From positions 13,281,176-13,345,175 of the forward strand of contig NW_024037056.1 in the NCBI RefSeq assembly GCF_015706575.1: 64,000 bases of DNA, in the 5' to 3' direction. A program made the translations under genes and the position numbers. The stretch comes from Patiria miniata. Lineage: Eukaryota > Echinodermata > Asteroidea > Valvatida > Asterinidae. Shown here piece by piece: positions 9,458-20,845 of this stretch; the stretch's first letter is position 1; each line of letters opens with the position of its first letter. The notes below the pieces were generated by a model. The model had not been told where the DNA came from and made no database searches. It saw only the letters and a list, made by a program, of their open reading frames with translations.

Positions 9458-12400
9458 ATGGGCGATGTAAGATAACCGAGATTTTTCACCAATATTTGCA
9501 TTTTTCTTACAATTAACACAACGTTGGATAATGTTTATTATGTCGAGTTTCCAATTCTGTGGTGGTTAGCTTTAAATGTGGGATAATTTAGTAGGAATTT
9601 TGAGTTTTATTTTGTTCACTTTTTGCGTTTGTCGATTTTGTGCAATCACGCGTCTAGTCGCCTTGACTTGACAGTGTGGCGTGCTCGCGCCCATCATGAG
9701 TAATTGAGTTCTTTGTTCTTTTTATGTCTAGAATTTAATTGACCTTTTTGGGTTGAAATTCTGTATTTCAGTTCATATAAATATTATGTAAATTTGTCTC
9801 AAACACTAGATTTCCTCTATTGAATAAGCTTTGCAGTTTGCTGGCCGCATGGAATTTTTTGGAAACAAATATTTTGGAAAGAATGTTGCAACTTGCATTT
9901 ACAACCTCAACCCGTACCCTAGGCTCAACATATTTAAACATTGATTGGCATCTGTATTGTAAACGATCTTGTAAACCAGTGCAGCTGGTTCCCCACCGTT
10001 CTGCTACTGCTAGCATTCTGCGGTAAGATTCCCATATCTGGCCATCACTCATTTTTCCCTTCAGTCATGTCAGTGACCTATCAAGTATCAGCCATCAGAA
10101 AGTGATTATATGCCCTAAAACTGTAAAAGTAAAAAGTAAAATGTAGCTGGGAAAATATTGAAGTTTTTACTAAGAAATCACTTTAAAAAATTTCAGACCA
10201 GTCCCATTGGGTTTGTTCACAGGGTGACAAGTGATGCCCAGATTTTTCCAGTTCGCCTATATGTAGATGGATAAGGCAAAAAAAAAAGTTCTGCTTCCGG
10301 TTTCCCTACCTACCCTATTCTGACAGCCCCTACCCTAATTTTTTTATTGGAAAAATGAGAAAAAAACACCCAAAACCATCAATTTCTACCTTTTACCCTT
10401 GACTACACGCCGACGTCTCAATATGATCGTACACACAAAAAATTGGCCCAAAAAACAATTCCCTACCTACCTACTCTATATTCGAATGCCATGTAATCGG
10501 AAGCAGATTTTTGGGCCTATTTTGTGGTGGTAGGAACCATACCACTGTGCTCCAATCCGCACGCGCGCACGAACACGGCATACGTATACGATCAAGTATA
10601 ATGTATTTTATGGGGCCTAAGTTTAGAGCCACTGAGTGACGTCTCAACAATGCCAGCGAAAAATCAGATGGTGCCCCCCCCCCCCCCCCCCTTTCCCACC
10701 CCATTTTTTAATATGCGATAGTCCAGCTACCTTCCCTTCCAGCTTGGAGAGTATGGCAGCAAATTTGTTGTCTGCCCCTCCCCCCCCCCCCCCCATGCAA
10801 ATACATCTTGCCGACTCCGCTGCACCCCCTCCCCCTTTTGAGTGATACCAAAGAATGTGTATACAGTCGAATCTCGTTAGTACAAACTCTGTTCAAACAA
10901 AATTCTGGTTACAACAAACATAAAGCCTTAGTCCCGACTGTGCATTAACCCTAACCCACCTCACTCCTCCAAAATCCTCCTGGCGGTTTTGGAGGATTCT
11001 AGAGGATTGAGGATGAATGGTGATTGAATCAAATGAGGATTCTGGAGGATTGAGGATGAATGGTGATTGAAGCACATGAGGATTTTGGAGGATTGAGGAT
11101 GAATGGTGATTGAAGCACAAGAGGATTTTGGAGGATTGAGGATGAATGCATTTTGAGGCAGGACTGTCTGATGATTTTGAAGGATTTGGCGTTGGTTATC
11201 CTTCATTTAAACATGAGTGCAAAGTTTTGGGATGAGGAGGATTTTGGAGGATTGAGGATGAATGCATTTTGAGGCAGGACTGTCTGACAATTTTGAAAAA
11301 TTTAGGCGGAGTTGCAAAATTTTGGAAAATTTTGGAAGATTTTGGAGGATTGAGGATGGTTGTAAGCAACAAGGGCCTAAGGGGTTAGGGTTAATGTGAA
11401 TAATGAATGGGACTGATGTTCCTCTTAATACAAAATTCTGGTATAACAGACAATTTGGCTAGGTTCGAACGAGTTTGTTATAACGAGACTCTACTGTAGT
11501 TGTTTTAGACAATGTTGTTCCCAATGTTGTTCCAAATAGTTGCAGCATTGTTGATGGGTTGACTGGTGGTGTCCAACATCATGAATGTCAATTGAGGAAT
11601 CTGGAGACGCACTAAATGCACCCCAACATACGTTATATTTTGTGTTTCTTCTTTTTTTCTTTTTTTTAGAATAATGATGAAGCACTGCGCAAGCTCTTCC
11701 TGGGCGGTCTTGACAGGGATAAGACTTCCGAAACCCAGCTGAAGGAGTACTTTGGGGTGTACGGCACAGTCGTCGACTGTGTCGTCATCAGAGACACCGA
11801 TAAGCAGACTTCCAAGGGCTTTGGCTTTGTGACGATGGCCACGATAGAAGAGACAGACAAAGTCTTGTTGGACAAGGATGACAGCGAGCCTCATTACATC
11901 AACAATAAGAAAGTGGAGGTCAAACGCGCCATACCAAGAGGGGTAAGACCATCTTAGCCTCCCAGAATTCCCACGACCCGAATCTGAAACCCCCCACCCC
12001 TTTGTCTCCACTGTATCCCCATTGCCTCTGCTGTATTCCCTTCACCTGCGAGTTTTCCCTAGAGAATAATCATTTAGCTGTTCCAAATGTGACTACATAG
12101 AATGCATTGATGAAGAAGCATAAAGAGAACTTTTTTGGGACGTTGCAAATCAAAATGCATTCAGCCTCTTAACTTTGAGGTTCTATTTAAGTCCAGAAAA
12201 TGACATAATTGGTTCATTTTGTGCATCTTTTCGCTCTCCGCAGCGCGACATCTTGCCCGACCCGATCAAGAAGCTTTTCGTCGCCGGCTTCAAGGATGCC
12301 CCCCTCACAGAAGACGACCTGAAGGCCTACTTCGGCGACAAGTGCTGTGTCGATAAAGTCCACATCGTGAAGGACAAAGAGACGGGCAAACAGAAGGGCT

Positions 12401-15400
12401 ACTGCTTTGTGGAATTGAGCAACCGTCACATGGTCGACAAAGCCGCAAGTGAGTACCTAAAGTTGTTATCCACAGACCATATTTCAAATTAAATCCGAAG
12501 CTCGTGCAGCAGGGTGGCTGTTTTCTACCAGAAACTTTGACCAGTTTTGTAGCTGAGTCGATCATGAGTCTAATCAACAGAAAATCACAAGTCCAGTCAG
12601 AAGTGTCTTGTGGTTAGAGAGCTTGTGATGGACTTCTGAGGACTTGTGATGGACTTGCTACAGAACTGACTGGTCGGTTCTGTAGCAAGTTCTGTAGGCG
12701 GCTGGTCAAATGTCTTGAATATTGATGAAATGCTGTGCAGTGTCCATCACAAGCCTCAAGTCAAGTCTCAAGCCATTCAAAATGAAGTACATGTACGACA
12801 AAAGCATGCCTCTGTTATTGTTTAAGCCTCCTATGTATACATCAGAGATGAAACTTTTCAGATTTTAATCTGAAATCAGATTTTTAAAACTTTTCCAATG
12901 AAATTTCAGATATTTTAACCATCCCACAAAAATGATTTCTTAAAGATTTTTCCACAAAATGTTTTTTTTTTAATTATTATTTCCAAGAAAAAGCAATGAA
13001 AATGGCACGTGAAATGTGCACAAGGGTAAAACACCTAGACCAACACTGATCAGATGCTTTCCGGCTGGAGAAAAGGTTAAATACTGACCTATGACATTGA
13101 TGTGCTGTGCTGCGCTGCGCTGTGCCGCACTGCGCTGCGCGACGCTGTGGCTCCTAACCAAGGTCCAATTTCAGATTTTTTTTGCCAAGGCCAGTTTCAT
13201 CTCTGATACATTCTGTGCCTAGTGGTCTTTTCAGTCCAAATCAAACAAGTGACTGTTTTAAACAGTTAAGAATTCCCAGCCTACCTAAAGCAGGATTGAC
13301 TGGCTGTGACTGTTCATGTAACTTGATGCAGCTTTGCTTTCACTGTGGGTGATTGATAAGCCAGCTGTGCCTACAACTTGCCTGCTTTGTCTGTTCATGG
13401 TCTGTTGACTGAGTTTGACTGATCTCAGTGCTAGCTTGCCATATGGTCTGACTGCTGGTGACTAGCCTGTGTTAAAAGTATAGCAGGGGAAGTGTGGACA
13501 TTTTGACTGTGACCGTTTAAACTGGAGGGTTATTTCCCATTACTTGTGACTGGGCTGGTGATTGACTTGTGATCGACTTGCAATGGACTTGCCTGAAACA
13601 CTGTAAACATGTAATGTGTCAGTATATTAAATCTTTCAGTGCCAAACTCGTACATGTACGAGGTATACTTGTTAGTCCAATAGCGCCAACCTCGTACATG
13701 TACGAGGTAATGTTCGTAAATGTTCGTACTTAAAATTGCCAAACCTCGTACATGTACGAGGTAGAGTAAATATGTTATCAAAAGGGGGCGCTCTTGCTCT
13801 TTCTAATGGTACCATTTTCATGCATGTACGACCTGTATTTATTTTTTCATTCGAGTTCTTGCGAGAGGGCGCAGTACTAAATCTCGTATTTTCTGCAAAA
13901 AGTGCGGAATCTCCCTGTGTTCAGGCCAGTGTTTCAGGGTGTATCACTATGTTTGTGACTACTTTTGACTTACCAATATATCAAGGATATACCAGAGAGT
14001 AACAACAACAAATTTAGTGAGTAAAACCTATGTACTTTTTTTTTTACAGAATTTTGAACAATTAACAAAAACGCTCGAAGTTGGGCGCTTTAGGGTTAAA
14101 CTTTTCAAATTTCGCGGGCACTGAAAGAGTTAAATCTTAGTTTTTTTTTCTTTTCCTTTCCCCCCAGTCGTTGAGAACCATGAAATCAATGGCATCAGTG
14201 TCATCTGTAAGAAGGCTACACCCAAGGGTGATGACGGCAGTGGCGGACGGGGTGGCGGAAGGGGTGGTGGCAGAGGCCGTGGTAAGTTCTCTATAAATCT
14301 CAAAATATTTCAACAAGGCCTATGTTTCGCTGTGTGGATTATCATACAGGGGTGAGCCACCTCTGCTCTAGTAATGCCAGGGTAATGGCACAGTTGGAAT
14401 GATATACGTGTACTTTTGAACCTAGGTCTGTTGGGTAACCACTGACCAGAATCCAAAGTTTTTCCCTGTTCCTTGGCCTCATGCCTATTGTTTTCCTGAT
14501 GTAAAATTCAGCAATACAGTCGACTCTCGTTAGAACAAACTCTGTTAATACAAAATTCTGGTTATAACAAACATATAGCCTTGGTCCCGACTGAGCATTT
14601 ATGTGCACAATGAATGGGACTGATGTTCCTCTTAAATACAAAATTCTGATATAACAAACAATTTGGCTAGGTCTGAACGAGTTTGTATTAACCCTAACTC
14701 CCTAGGCCTTTTTGCTAGGATGTAGCCTCAATCCTGCAAAATCCTCCAATTGGCATCATGGAAAAATAGCATATAGCCTCAATCCTGCAAATTCCTCCGC
14801 TATTTCTTGAATATGGTCCATGGAGGGGTTACCACTGCCTGAATCCTGCAAAATCCTCCGGCTATGACTGTCAATAGGCAGAGGCAGTGACATCCTGGAG
14901 CAGTGCGGAGGATGTCAAGTATAATCAAGGACTAAATTTATGCACGGCTGAGCATAAACAACACAAGGTCCGGCCCAAGACTTTGACACAGTGCGTACTC
15001 CGAAATCAGCAACGCACTTTGGCCATGTAACCTCAATCCTGCAAATTCCTCCAATTTGCAAAAAGGATTTTGGAGGATTCATGGCAGTTAGAGTTAACGA
15101 GACTCGACTGTATGTCAATTTACAGAAGATGGAATATGCTTTTTTAGCAAGCATGGTGTGTGTACCAAGTGTTGTGAAAATTTCATGAGTCTTTCCATGG
15201 GATCAAATGTCAACAAGTGAACAATATTTTTCTCTCTATAGTTGGTGGCTACGGCGGTGGTGGTAGTGGCTACGGCGGTGGTGGCTACGGCGGGGGCGGC
15301 GGTGGTGGCTACGGCGGTGGCTACGGCGGCGGCGGTGGTGACTACGGTGGTGACGGGTCCGACGGCTATGGTGGCTACGGTGGTGATAGGTCATACGGTG

Positions 15401-18400
15401 GCCGTGGCGGAGGTCGTGGACGTGGTGGTAGCCGCGGAGGCGGCGGTGGCGGCTACGGCGGCGGCAGTGGTGGGGGTAGCTGGGGCGGCAACGGTTACGA
15501 TAGTAAGTACTCGGGGCAGAGGTGAACATTTTGATTTGACTCTTCAACAAATGACATACATTTAATGAAAAATACTTTTTTGGGGGTTGCTTTTGCGCAC
15601 GTACGATCAACCTCACGTGTAAACTGGCTCCCAGTCTCCACGTTATCAATTTTAATTGGGGTTGGGCGCCTGCAAACCCCCTACCCCTTTACTCACTTCA
15701 GAGATCTGAACCGAAGATGGGGTACATTGGGTGATATTGGAGGCCGGTACAGTAAACGTAGGGAATTTGCTTTGGCAAACTGAAGGGTATGATAGAGCAA
15801 GCGTCAAGACCATACTCGCACTATTCTTCAGTATTGGGCTTTGACCTTCACCGATGTATCTTTATTTCTTATACACACTGTATGCTCATTGTTTTCCCGT
15901 GTGATAATGTGAGAAAAAAATTCTCAGACTACTGGGGTGGGAGTCGAACCCATGACCTGCTGCTTACTAGTGCAGACGTCTTGACCACTCGACCTCTGAG
16001 CTTGCTGGGTTCGGTTGGATCGAATCTGATATAGCAGCGGGTACTGTAGCCAAACTATTCATAACAATGGAATTTTGCATCGATGTGATGTAAACTTTTT
16101 TTTTAATGTTGGTGAAGGGCAAAACCTAATATTCGTTTCATTAATATTATTATTATTTATTCGGCCCAAAAACAAAACAAAAAAAACAAGGACAAAAGCC
16201 AGAGGCATATGCCTAGAATTCAAAAAGTGTACCTAAAAAACTGTGAACCGAATGCCTTCAATTCCAATACCTCTGGCTACACAAAAAGATATAAGCATAC
16301 AAAATTCACAGATGTTCAAATGTTAAAAAGTTAGGATGATTATCAAAATTACACAAATACGATTCAAAGGAAAAATTATAAAAGAAATTATAAAGTAAAA
16401 AGCAAATTCGGTAAAATTTTTTAGAAATAGCCACCACGTTGTTTTACATCATCCTGAAGCAAAACTTCATCTCATAAACACTTTTCGTTTTTTAATTTCT
16501 AGACTGGGGCAGTGGTAGCAGTGGATATGATGCTGGCTCCAACTACGCAGGCTCGAGCTCCAACTATGGGCCTATGAAGGGAGGTGGGTGCCAGACTATC
16601 ACATTTCTTTTGTTTGTCAAAGCAAATTTGGGGCAGAGTCTCTCAAGGAATTGTTCGCAGGCAATCCGAAGGCAAATTAACTCTCCTGTAGTTAGACCAT
16701 TCAAAACACCTCAAAATCTGGGTTCTGGCAAATTGGTGGACAAAAAATGCAGGACCTTTTAAAACCCTCCAGAATTTATTGTTACTGCACTACCACACCT
16801 TTCAATTCCTTTCGAAAGGTATTGAAAGGCAACTTACTGAATTTGCCCACAGAGTTGCTTCACCTTCCGAAACCTTTCGAAAATGTTCAAAGTTCCAGCA
16901 CTATTTCACCTTTCAAAACCCTTTTAGTCAGGCAAATTTAAAATGTTTTGAAAGGTCTGATAATTCTCTGCCAACTGCACTGGGCATAGCAGGGTCAATG
17001 CATTGCAAGCTTAAGGAACCAGTTGGAACAACAAGCAATTTTTCCCACAGTATAATGGATTTATTCAGAAAATTGCACACAAAGTTCTCTGTTTTATTGA
17101 TGGAAATTGAACCACTTGCCTGACATTTATTAGTATGACATGGCCCTACCATTACCCGTGTGTTTTTTAAACTCGCAATTCCTAATAGATCTCTCTCAAA
17201 GACGGCCATCCCTGTAGGAGAACTGCAACTGCGTATTTAACGCAATCATGCACGCATTCCGCAGTGTGGAAAATGTTCCCAACTTGCGCGCTGGTAGCTC
17301 GAAATGTGTTCGAAATACGACGCAGCCGATGCGCGTTATGCAAGTTGACGCTCAAAATGCTGATGCACGTGGCTGGTCTGTAGGACATTACGTCATTTGA
17401 GAGAGACCTATAGTTTCATAATGATCTTTTGCGTGCAGCCTGATCGACGAAAACATTTGTCACAAAACAAAATTTTATTTTTTAGCAGAGCTTGTTGTAA
17501 AGCCACTTTTTTCATCATATTATCATCTTGACGAAGGTCAGTTATTGCAAAAATGTTGAAAAGATTTGAAACTGTTAAAATGACATGTTAATAGTATAAA
17601 GTGTCAGAGGCAAAAAAAGGGTCGGGAATATTTCTATTCCCCCTGAATGGGATGCTAGACTATCCATCGCAGGTTGCCCAGCTGGAGAGAGGCAAGTCGG
17701 GATGAAGTGGCTTGCCCAAGGACACAACATATGGCCAGCAGCTGGATTCAAACCCCTGACCCTCTGATCATGAATCGGGAGCACTAACCTCTTGGCTACA
17801 CTACCTCAACATTAACCCAAGGCCCTTGTTGCTTACAACCATCCTCAATCCTCCAAAATTTTGCAACTCCGCCTAAATTTTTCAAAATTGTCAGACAGTC
17901 CTGCCTCAAAATGCATTCATCCAAAATCCTCCAAAGTCCTCCTCATCCCAAAATTTTACACTCGTGTTTAAATGAAGGATGAGCAACGCCAAATCCTTCA
18001 AAATCATCAGACAGTCCTGCCACAAAATGCATTCATCCTCAATCCTCCAAAATCCTCTTGTGCTTCAATCACCATTCATCCTCAATCCTCCAAAATCCTC
18101 ATGTGTGCTCCAATCACCATTCATCCTCAATCCTCCAGAATCCTCATTTGATTCAATCACCATTCATCCTCAATCCTCTAGAATCCTCCAAAACCACCAG
18201 GAGGATTTTGGAGGAGTGAGGTGGTTTAGGGTTAACCACTTGGCTACACTACCTCAACATTAATAGTGTTCACATTGATCATGACAGGTTACAGCTCTGG
18301 CGGTGGTGGTGGTGGTAGCTACGGAAGCGGTTATGGAAGCGGTGGTAGTGGTGGCTACGGTAGCGGTGGCTACGGAGGCGGTGGCGGAAGAGGTGGCCGC

Positions 18401-18409
18401 CCCTATTAG
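9458..18409 (+). CDS. hnRNP A/B-type RNA-binding protein (gene B, complete)
   Basis: Seven coding exons: 9458-9466, 11670-11942, 12244-12448, 14168-14281, 15242-15502, 16503-16583 and 18288-18409 (stop TAG 18407-18409), giving about 354 residues. RRM1 has RNP2 KLFLGGL (residues 11-17) and RNP1 KGFGFVTM (52-59); RRM2 has KLFVAGF (104-110) and KGYCFVEL (145-152); the inter-RRM linker contains VKRAIPRG. From about residue 185 the tail is Gly/Tyr-rich with RGG boxes, then SNYGPMKGG like the M9 signal, and ends GGRPY. Such proteins bind pre-mRNA and control splicing, export and stability. The start is the ATG in the first exon, the only one giving a phase-0 join to RRM1. Length is close to mammalian A1/A2/A3. 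Introns carry nested pogo and TTAA elements. Confidence 0.93.
10262..10510. repeat. Dispersed repeat with CCCTACCTACCCTAT ends
   Basis: AAAAGTTCTGCTTCCGGTTT then CCCTACCTACCCTATTCTGA at one side and CCCTACCTACCTACTC near the other. A related inverted stretch is at about 41770-41860 (AGGGTAGGTAAGTCAGAATT). Type of element unclear. It lies in intron 1 of gene B. Confidence 0.45.
10671..10800. repeat. Poly-C tracts
   Basis: Two long C runs (about 10673-10692 and 10779-10794) lie in intron 1 of gene B. Similar C or G runs occur at about 8217-8273, 22188-22198, 29306-29321, 37321-37340 (20 G), 42531-42546 and 60603-60618. Confidence 0.8.
10864..11496. mobile_element. pogo/Tigger-like MITE, interrupted by a TTAA element
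   Basis: TA followed by CAGTCGAATCTCGTTAGTAC opens it and GTTATAACGAGACTCTACTG then TA closes it, so a TA target duplication is visible. A second copy is at 14517-15110. Each is split at a different place by a CCCTAA minisatellite element. Confidence 0.85.
10945..11394 (-). mobile_element. TTAA/CCCTAA minisatellite element, copy 2 (inverted)
   Basis: TTAA flanks both ends. On the minus strand it begins CCCTAACCCCTTAGGCCCTT and carries the same 43-base higher-order unit (CAATCACCATTCATCC...) several times. The host pogo element without the insertion reads GCATTTATGTG in the 14.5-kb copy, which defines the ends of this element. Confidence 0.9.
12844..13210. repeat. Dispersed repeat shared with 34085-35010
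   Basis: Segments such as TTTAATCTGAAATCAGATTT and CACCTAGACCAA...GCTGATCAGAT recur in the 3' region of gene C. A GC-rich microsatellite of CTGCGCTGCGC type lies at about 13101-13150. Class unknown; it lies in the intron after the RRM2 exon of gene B. Confidence 0.55.
13220..13545. repeat. Dispersed ~300-bp repeat shared with gene E intron 1
   Basis: GCAGGATTGACTGGCTGTGA, GGTGATTGATAAGCCAGCTG and neighbouring stretches match 55820-56128 collinearly over about 300 bp. GACTTGTGATGG-type short repeats adjoin it. I cannot assign a class. Confidence 0.7.
13627..14133. mobile_element. TTAA-flanked piggyBac-like nonautonomous element
   Basis: TTAA is at 13627-13630 and 14130-14133. The inner ends ATCTTTCAGTGCC and GGCACTGAAAGAG are inverted. 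Three copies of the palindrome CTCGTACATGTACGAG lie near the left end (13647, 13691, 13745). No transposase domain is seen. It ends about 35 bp upstream of the next gene B exon. Confidence 0.7.
14517..15110. mobile_element. pogo/Tigger-like MITE, second interrupted copy
   Basis: TA-CAGTCGACTCTCGTTAGAA opens it and CGAGACTCGACTG-TA closes it. Its internal sequence matches the 10.86-kb copy. It lies in the intron before the long glycine-rich exon of gene B. Confidence 0.85.
14688..15097 (+). mobile_element. TTAA/CCCTAA minisatellite element, copy 3
   Basis: TTAACCCTAACTCCCTAGGC to TTAGAGTTAA. This copy belongs to a subfamily with CTCAATCCTGCAAAATCCTC units, also seen at 43963-44382 and 60753-61170. 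Its empty site is readable in the other pogo copy (TTTGTTATAACGAG at 11485-11498). Confidence 0.9.
15920..16040 (-). repeat. tRNA-like SINE head
   Basis: On the minus strand it carries GGTCATGGGTTCGACTCCCA, a B-box-like segment. A degenerate relative with the same right end (CAGCAGGTACTACAATCAA) is at about 60640-60740. Confidence 0.5.
17182..17413. mobile_element. MITE with CTATAGGTCTCTCTCAAA-type ends
   Basis: CTAATAGATCTCTCTCAAA at the left is an imperfect inverted copy of TTTGAGAGAGACCTATAG at the right. It is about 232 bp, without coding capacity, in the last coding-region intron of gene B. Confidence 0.6.
17630..17811 (-). repeat. tRNA-derived SINE (family 2)
   Basis: The minus strand starts near GTAGTGTAGCCAAGAGGTTA and has a B-box-like GGTTTGAATCCAGC, then a body ending near 17630 with GGGGGAATAGAAA. 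It immediately precedes a CCCTAA minisatellite element. Confidence 0.6.
17812..18235 (+). mobile_element. TTAA/CCCTAA minisatellite element, copy 4
   Basis: TTAACCCAAGGCCCTTGTTG to GGTTTAGGGTTAA. The interior has the 43-base unit repeats. Unusually, a 31-bp flank (17785-17815) is repeated after it (18233-18263) with one mismatch. Confidence 0.85.
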
Positions 18410-20845
18410 ATCATGTGACCAACCACCTGATGTCGTCCCCAAGAGGTAAGTAGAATAACAGACTATCGTGCATGGGACAAATCTCACCGACCTGCCGAGT
18501 GACTTTGCAATTAAAAAAAGAATTTCTTTCGATTCTTTCATAATTTCCTATCCAAGATAAGCATGTTGCTTTTAAATACTGATAATTCCGAATCTGCTCT
18601 CTGCGCTGTGGTGTTATAAACTTCACTTACCAATTTTGTATGGGTTATGGCCGGCCATTGAGAAAAAAGGCATTTGGATCGATATTGAACCAAATTTGTT
18701 TTGAAGACAACGCATTTAAAATTAAAAAATTGGATTGCCGTTGGCAATGCTGATGCAAAAGAGATTGTCAAAAGCTCATGAAGCTGTTTAATCTCATCAG
18801 GCTTGTAAAGATCAAAGTATTTATTCGGCAGGTCTGTGACATTTGTCACAGTGACTTCTGTGGTTTTGGTCCAACATTTTGGGGTGAAAAATTGTGGGCT
18901 GCATTCTAGTCCAAGTGATACAGTTGACGCCCCAGAGCTGTGTTTTACTGAAGTCATAAGGCTTAAGAAATTTGCAAAAACCAACTTGATGTCTTCTACA
19001 TTTCGGCGTAAAAATGTTTTTTGATGATTTCATACCGGATGGAAAAAAGTATAGCTTTAAACAAGCACATTCAAATAACACAGGAACAAAAAATGTTTTG
19101 AGTGTTAACCCATCTCCTATGTACTTCAAAACCAAAAAAAAACACCTTAAAAACAAAAGGCATTGATTTTATCCAAGCATTTTTTAGAAGTGACCGAGAA
19201 CGAAAACCATTATCTATGAGGAAACTAGATAATTTGAATGATTTAAAATAGGTCAAAATGTTGTGTCGTGTTTTCTAAACAGGCTCTTTTTTTTTCAATG
19301 TTGATTAGATTTTTTTTTCGTAAGACTTAATGTACTGAACTTCATTGAGTAAGAACCACATTTTCTCACCATTTCTGTATATTTTTCCTCTCCGTAGAGT
19401 TCACTATATGGGACGGTAATGTTAGCGTTACCCTATCAATAATGCAGTGGGACTTTCTACCTAGTCATCATTAAAGCAAACCCCTCTTTCTCTCAAGAAA
19501 CCGAACCCCTCAATGAATCGACGGATGCTAATGTCTCAAGTTTGGCCCCCCTTGGAATAGGCTGGAGATACTTTACCGAACTCTCTGAAGTGACTGCTTA
19601 GATAAGGCCTGATAAGGAGACGCTTCGATCTTGCCGACCACTTTTTAAGGTCCAAGGATATCTGGTTAAAGAGCCTTAAGAAATAGTTGCTGTCTGCTTA
19701 AGATCTTCATGACAATGCTTAAAGTTACTGTGGATACATTGATTCGAAAAAGCAAGTGAATTTGCCAACGTCTTGGAAAATCTTCCCCAAAAAACAACAA
19801 AAACAGTTCCCATTACAGTTTGTTGATTAACCGTTCCGAGCCCAAACAGCACCAAAAAAAACACAGAAAAGGAGTTAAATATTGAAATAAGGGGCTTTAC
19901 AAGAACGTCTTCGCGTAGAAAATGTATAAGCAAATTCACTGCGTTTTTTCCTAAGCTGTACATAAGGAATGAAAGCATTTCAATCAATTGTTAACCTTTA
20001 ATTAAGGATTCTGTAACCACTTTAAAGATTAGAAATAAGATTTGACTTTTACTATTTTTTTTTAAGTTCGTAATCAATATTCTTGTGAGTATTCTTGACA
20101 ATGGCATAAAATCCGTAAAAAAAATCCCTTTCGACGGAAAAATGAAGAAAAAAAAATCAAAAAAAAATTAGACTTTTTTTTTCTTCTAGACTTGGACTCG
20201 TTTTTGTGATGCGAATTCAAACTTTGAAGCAGTCATCTTCATCAAATTCAACTCGGTCCATTGATCAAGTCCGTTCTGCAATAATTGCCTCATGAATATT
20301 CACATTTCTTATGAATATGTAAATCAACTTGGTAGCAACATTCCAGTGATAGGTCCTTACGAATATTCAGGGGGGAACATTTTAATGTCCTACTGCCATT
20401 ATGTCCTTTACTTTCTTAAATCATGTACATATTAATTATCAAATAACAGGCGATGTTTTGTGAGTTGTGTATTGTGACAAGTAAAGAGTGTTAAAAAGTT
20501 TTTATTTTGCAATTTTTTTCCCCCCTTAAGTGAATGATTAAATACTTGTAAAACACTCCCAGGATTTTATTTTTTATTTCCCCAAGATAAGGGTATTTAA
20601 GCATAATGGTCGGTCATCTTACGTAAACTTCACGAGATGTTTTTTATTTTTGGGTATGCTAACGCAACATTCAAAAATAGTACGTGCAGAAAGATCATTG
20701 TGAAACTCAACAATTAGGCTTGTATGATAAATGATGTTACAATTTCACCGTTAATGCTGGTTTTATTCCTAGAAGTATTCGTGTGTTAGTGCATTTCGTA
20801 TTTTCTTTGTGAAGTCAAATAAATGGAGCAGTTTTAGACAAGCAA
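18410..20845 (+). other. Gene B 3' UTR, with an intron
   Basis: After the stop come 36 nt of exon, a donor at 18446 and an acceptor (TCCGTAG) ending at 19397. The terminal exon from 19398 matches gene A's from 4043. Blocks around 20290-20365 and 20387-20475 match gene A 6187-6266 and 6298-6375. AATAAA at 20818-20823 is a plausible poly(A) signal. The intron (18446-19397) contains no recognised element. Confidence 0.7.
20818..20823 (+). terminator. Candidate poly(A) signal, gene B
   Basis: AATAAA lies downstream of the 3' UTR blocks shared with gene A and before a gene-free spacer. Position is consistent with the end of gene B, but no transcript evidence is available. Confidence 0.45.

Noticed and set aside
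15236-15649. Long minus-strand frame rich in Arg/His opposite the gene B glycine exon
   Set aside because: It is the antisense shadow of GGT/GGC repeats; no splice sites or independent start fit a gene.
18538-18984. 148-codon minus-strand open frame in the gene B 3' UTR intron
   Set aside because: No recognisable domain, low-complexity codon use and no splice or family support; AT-rich introns give such frames by chance.
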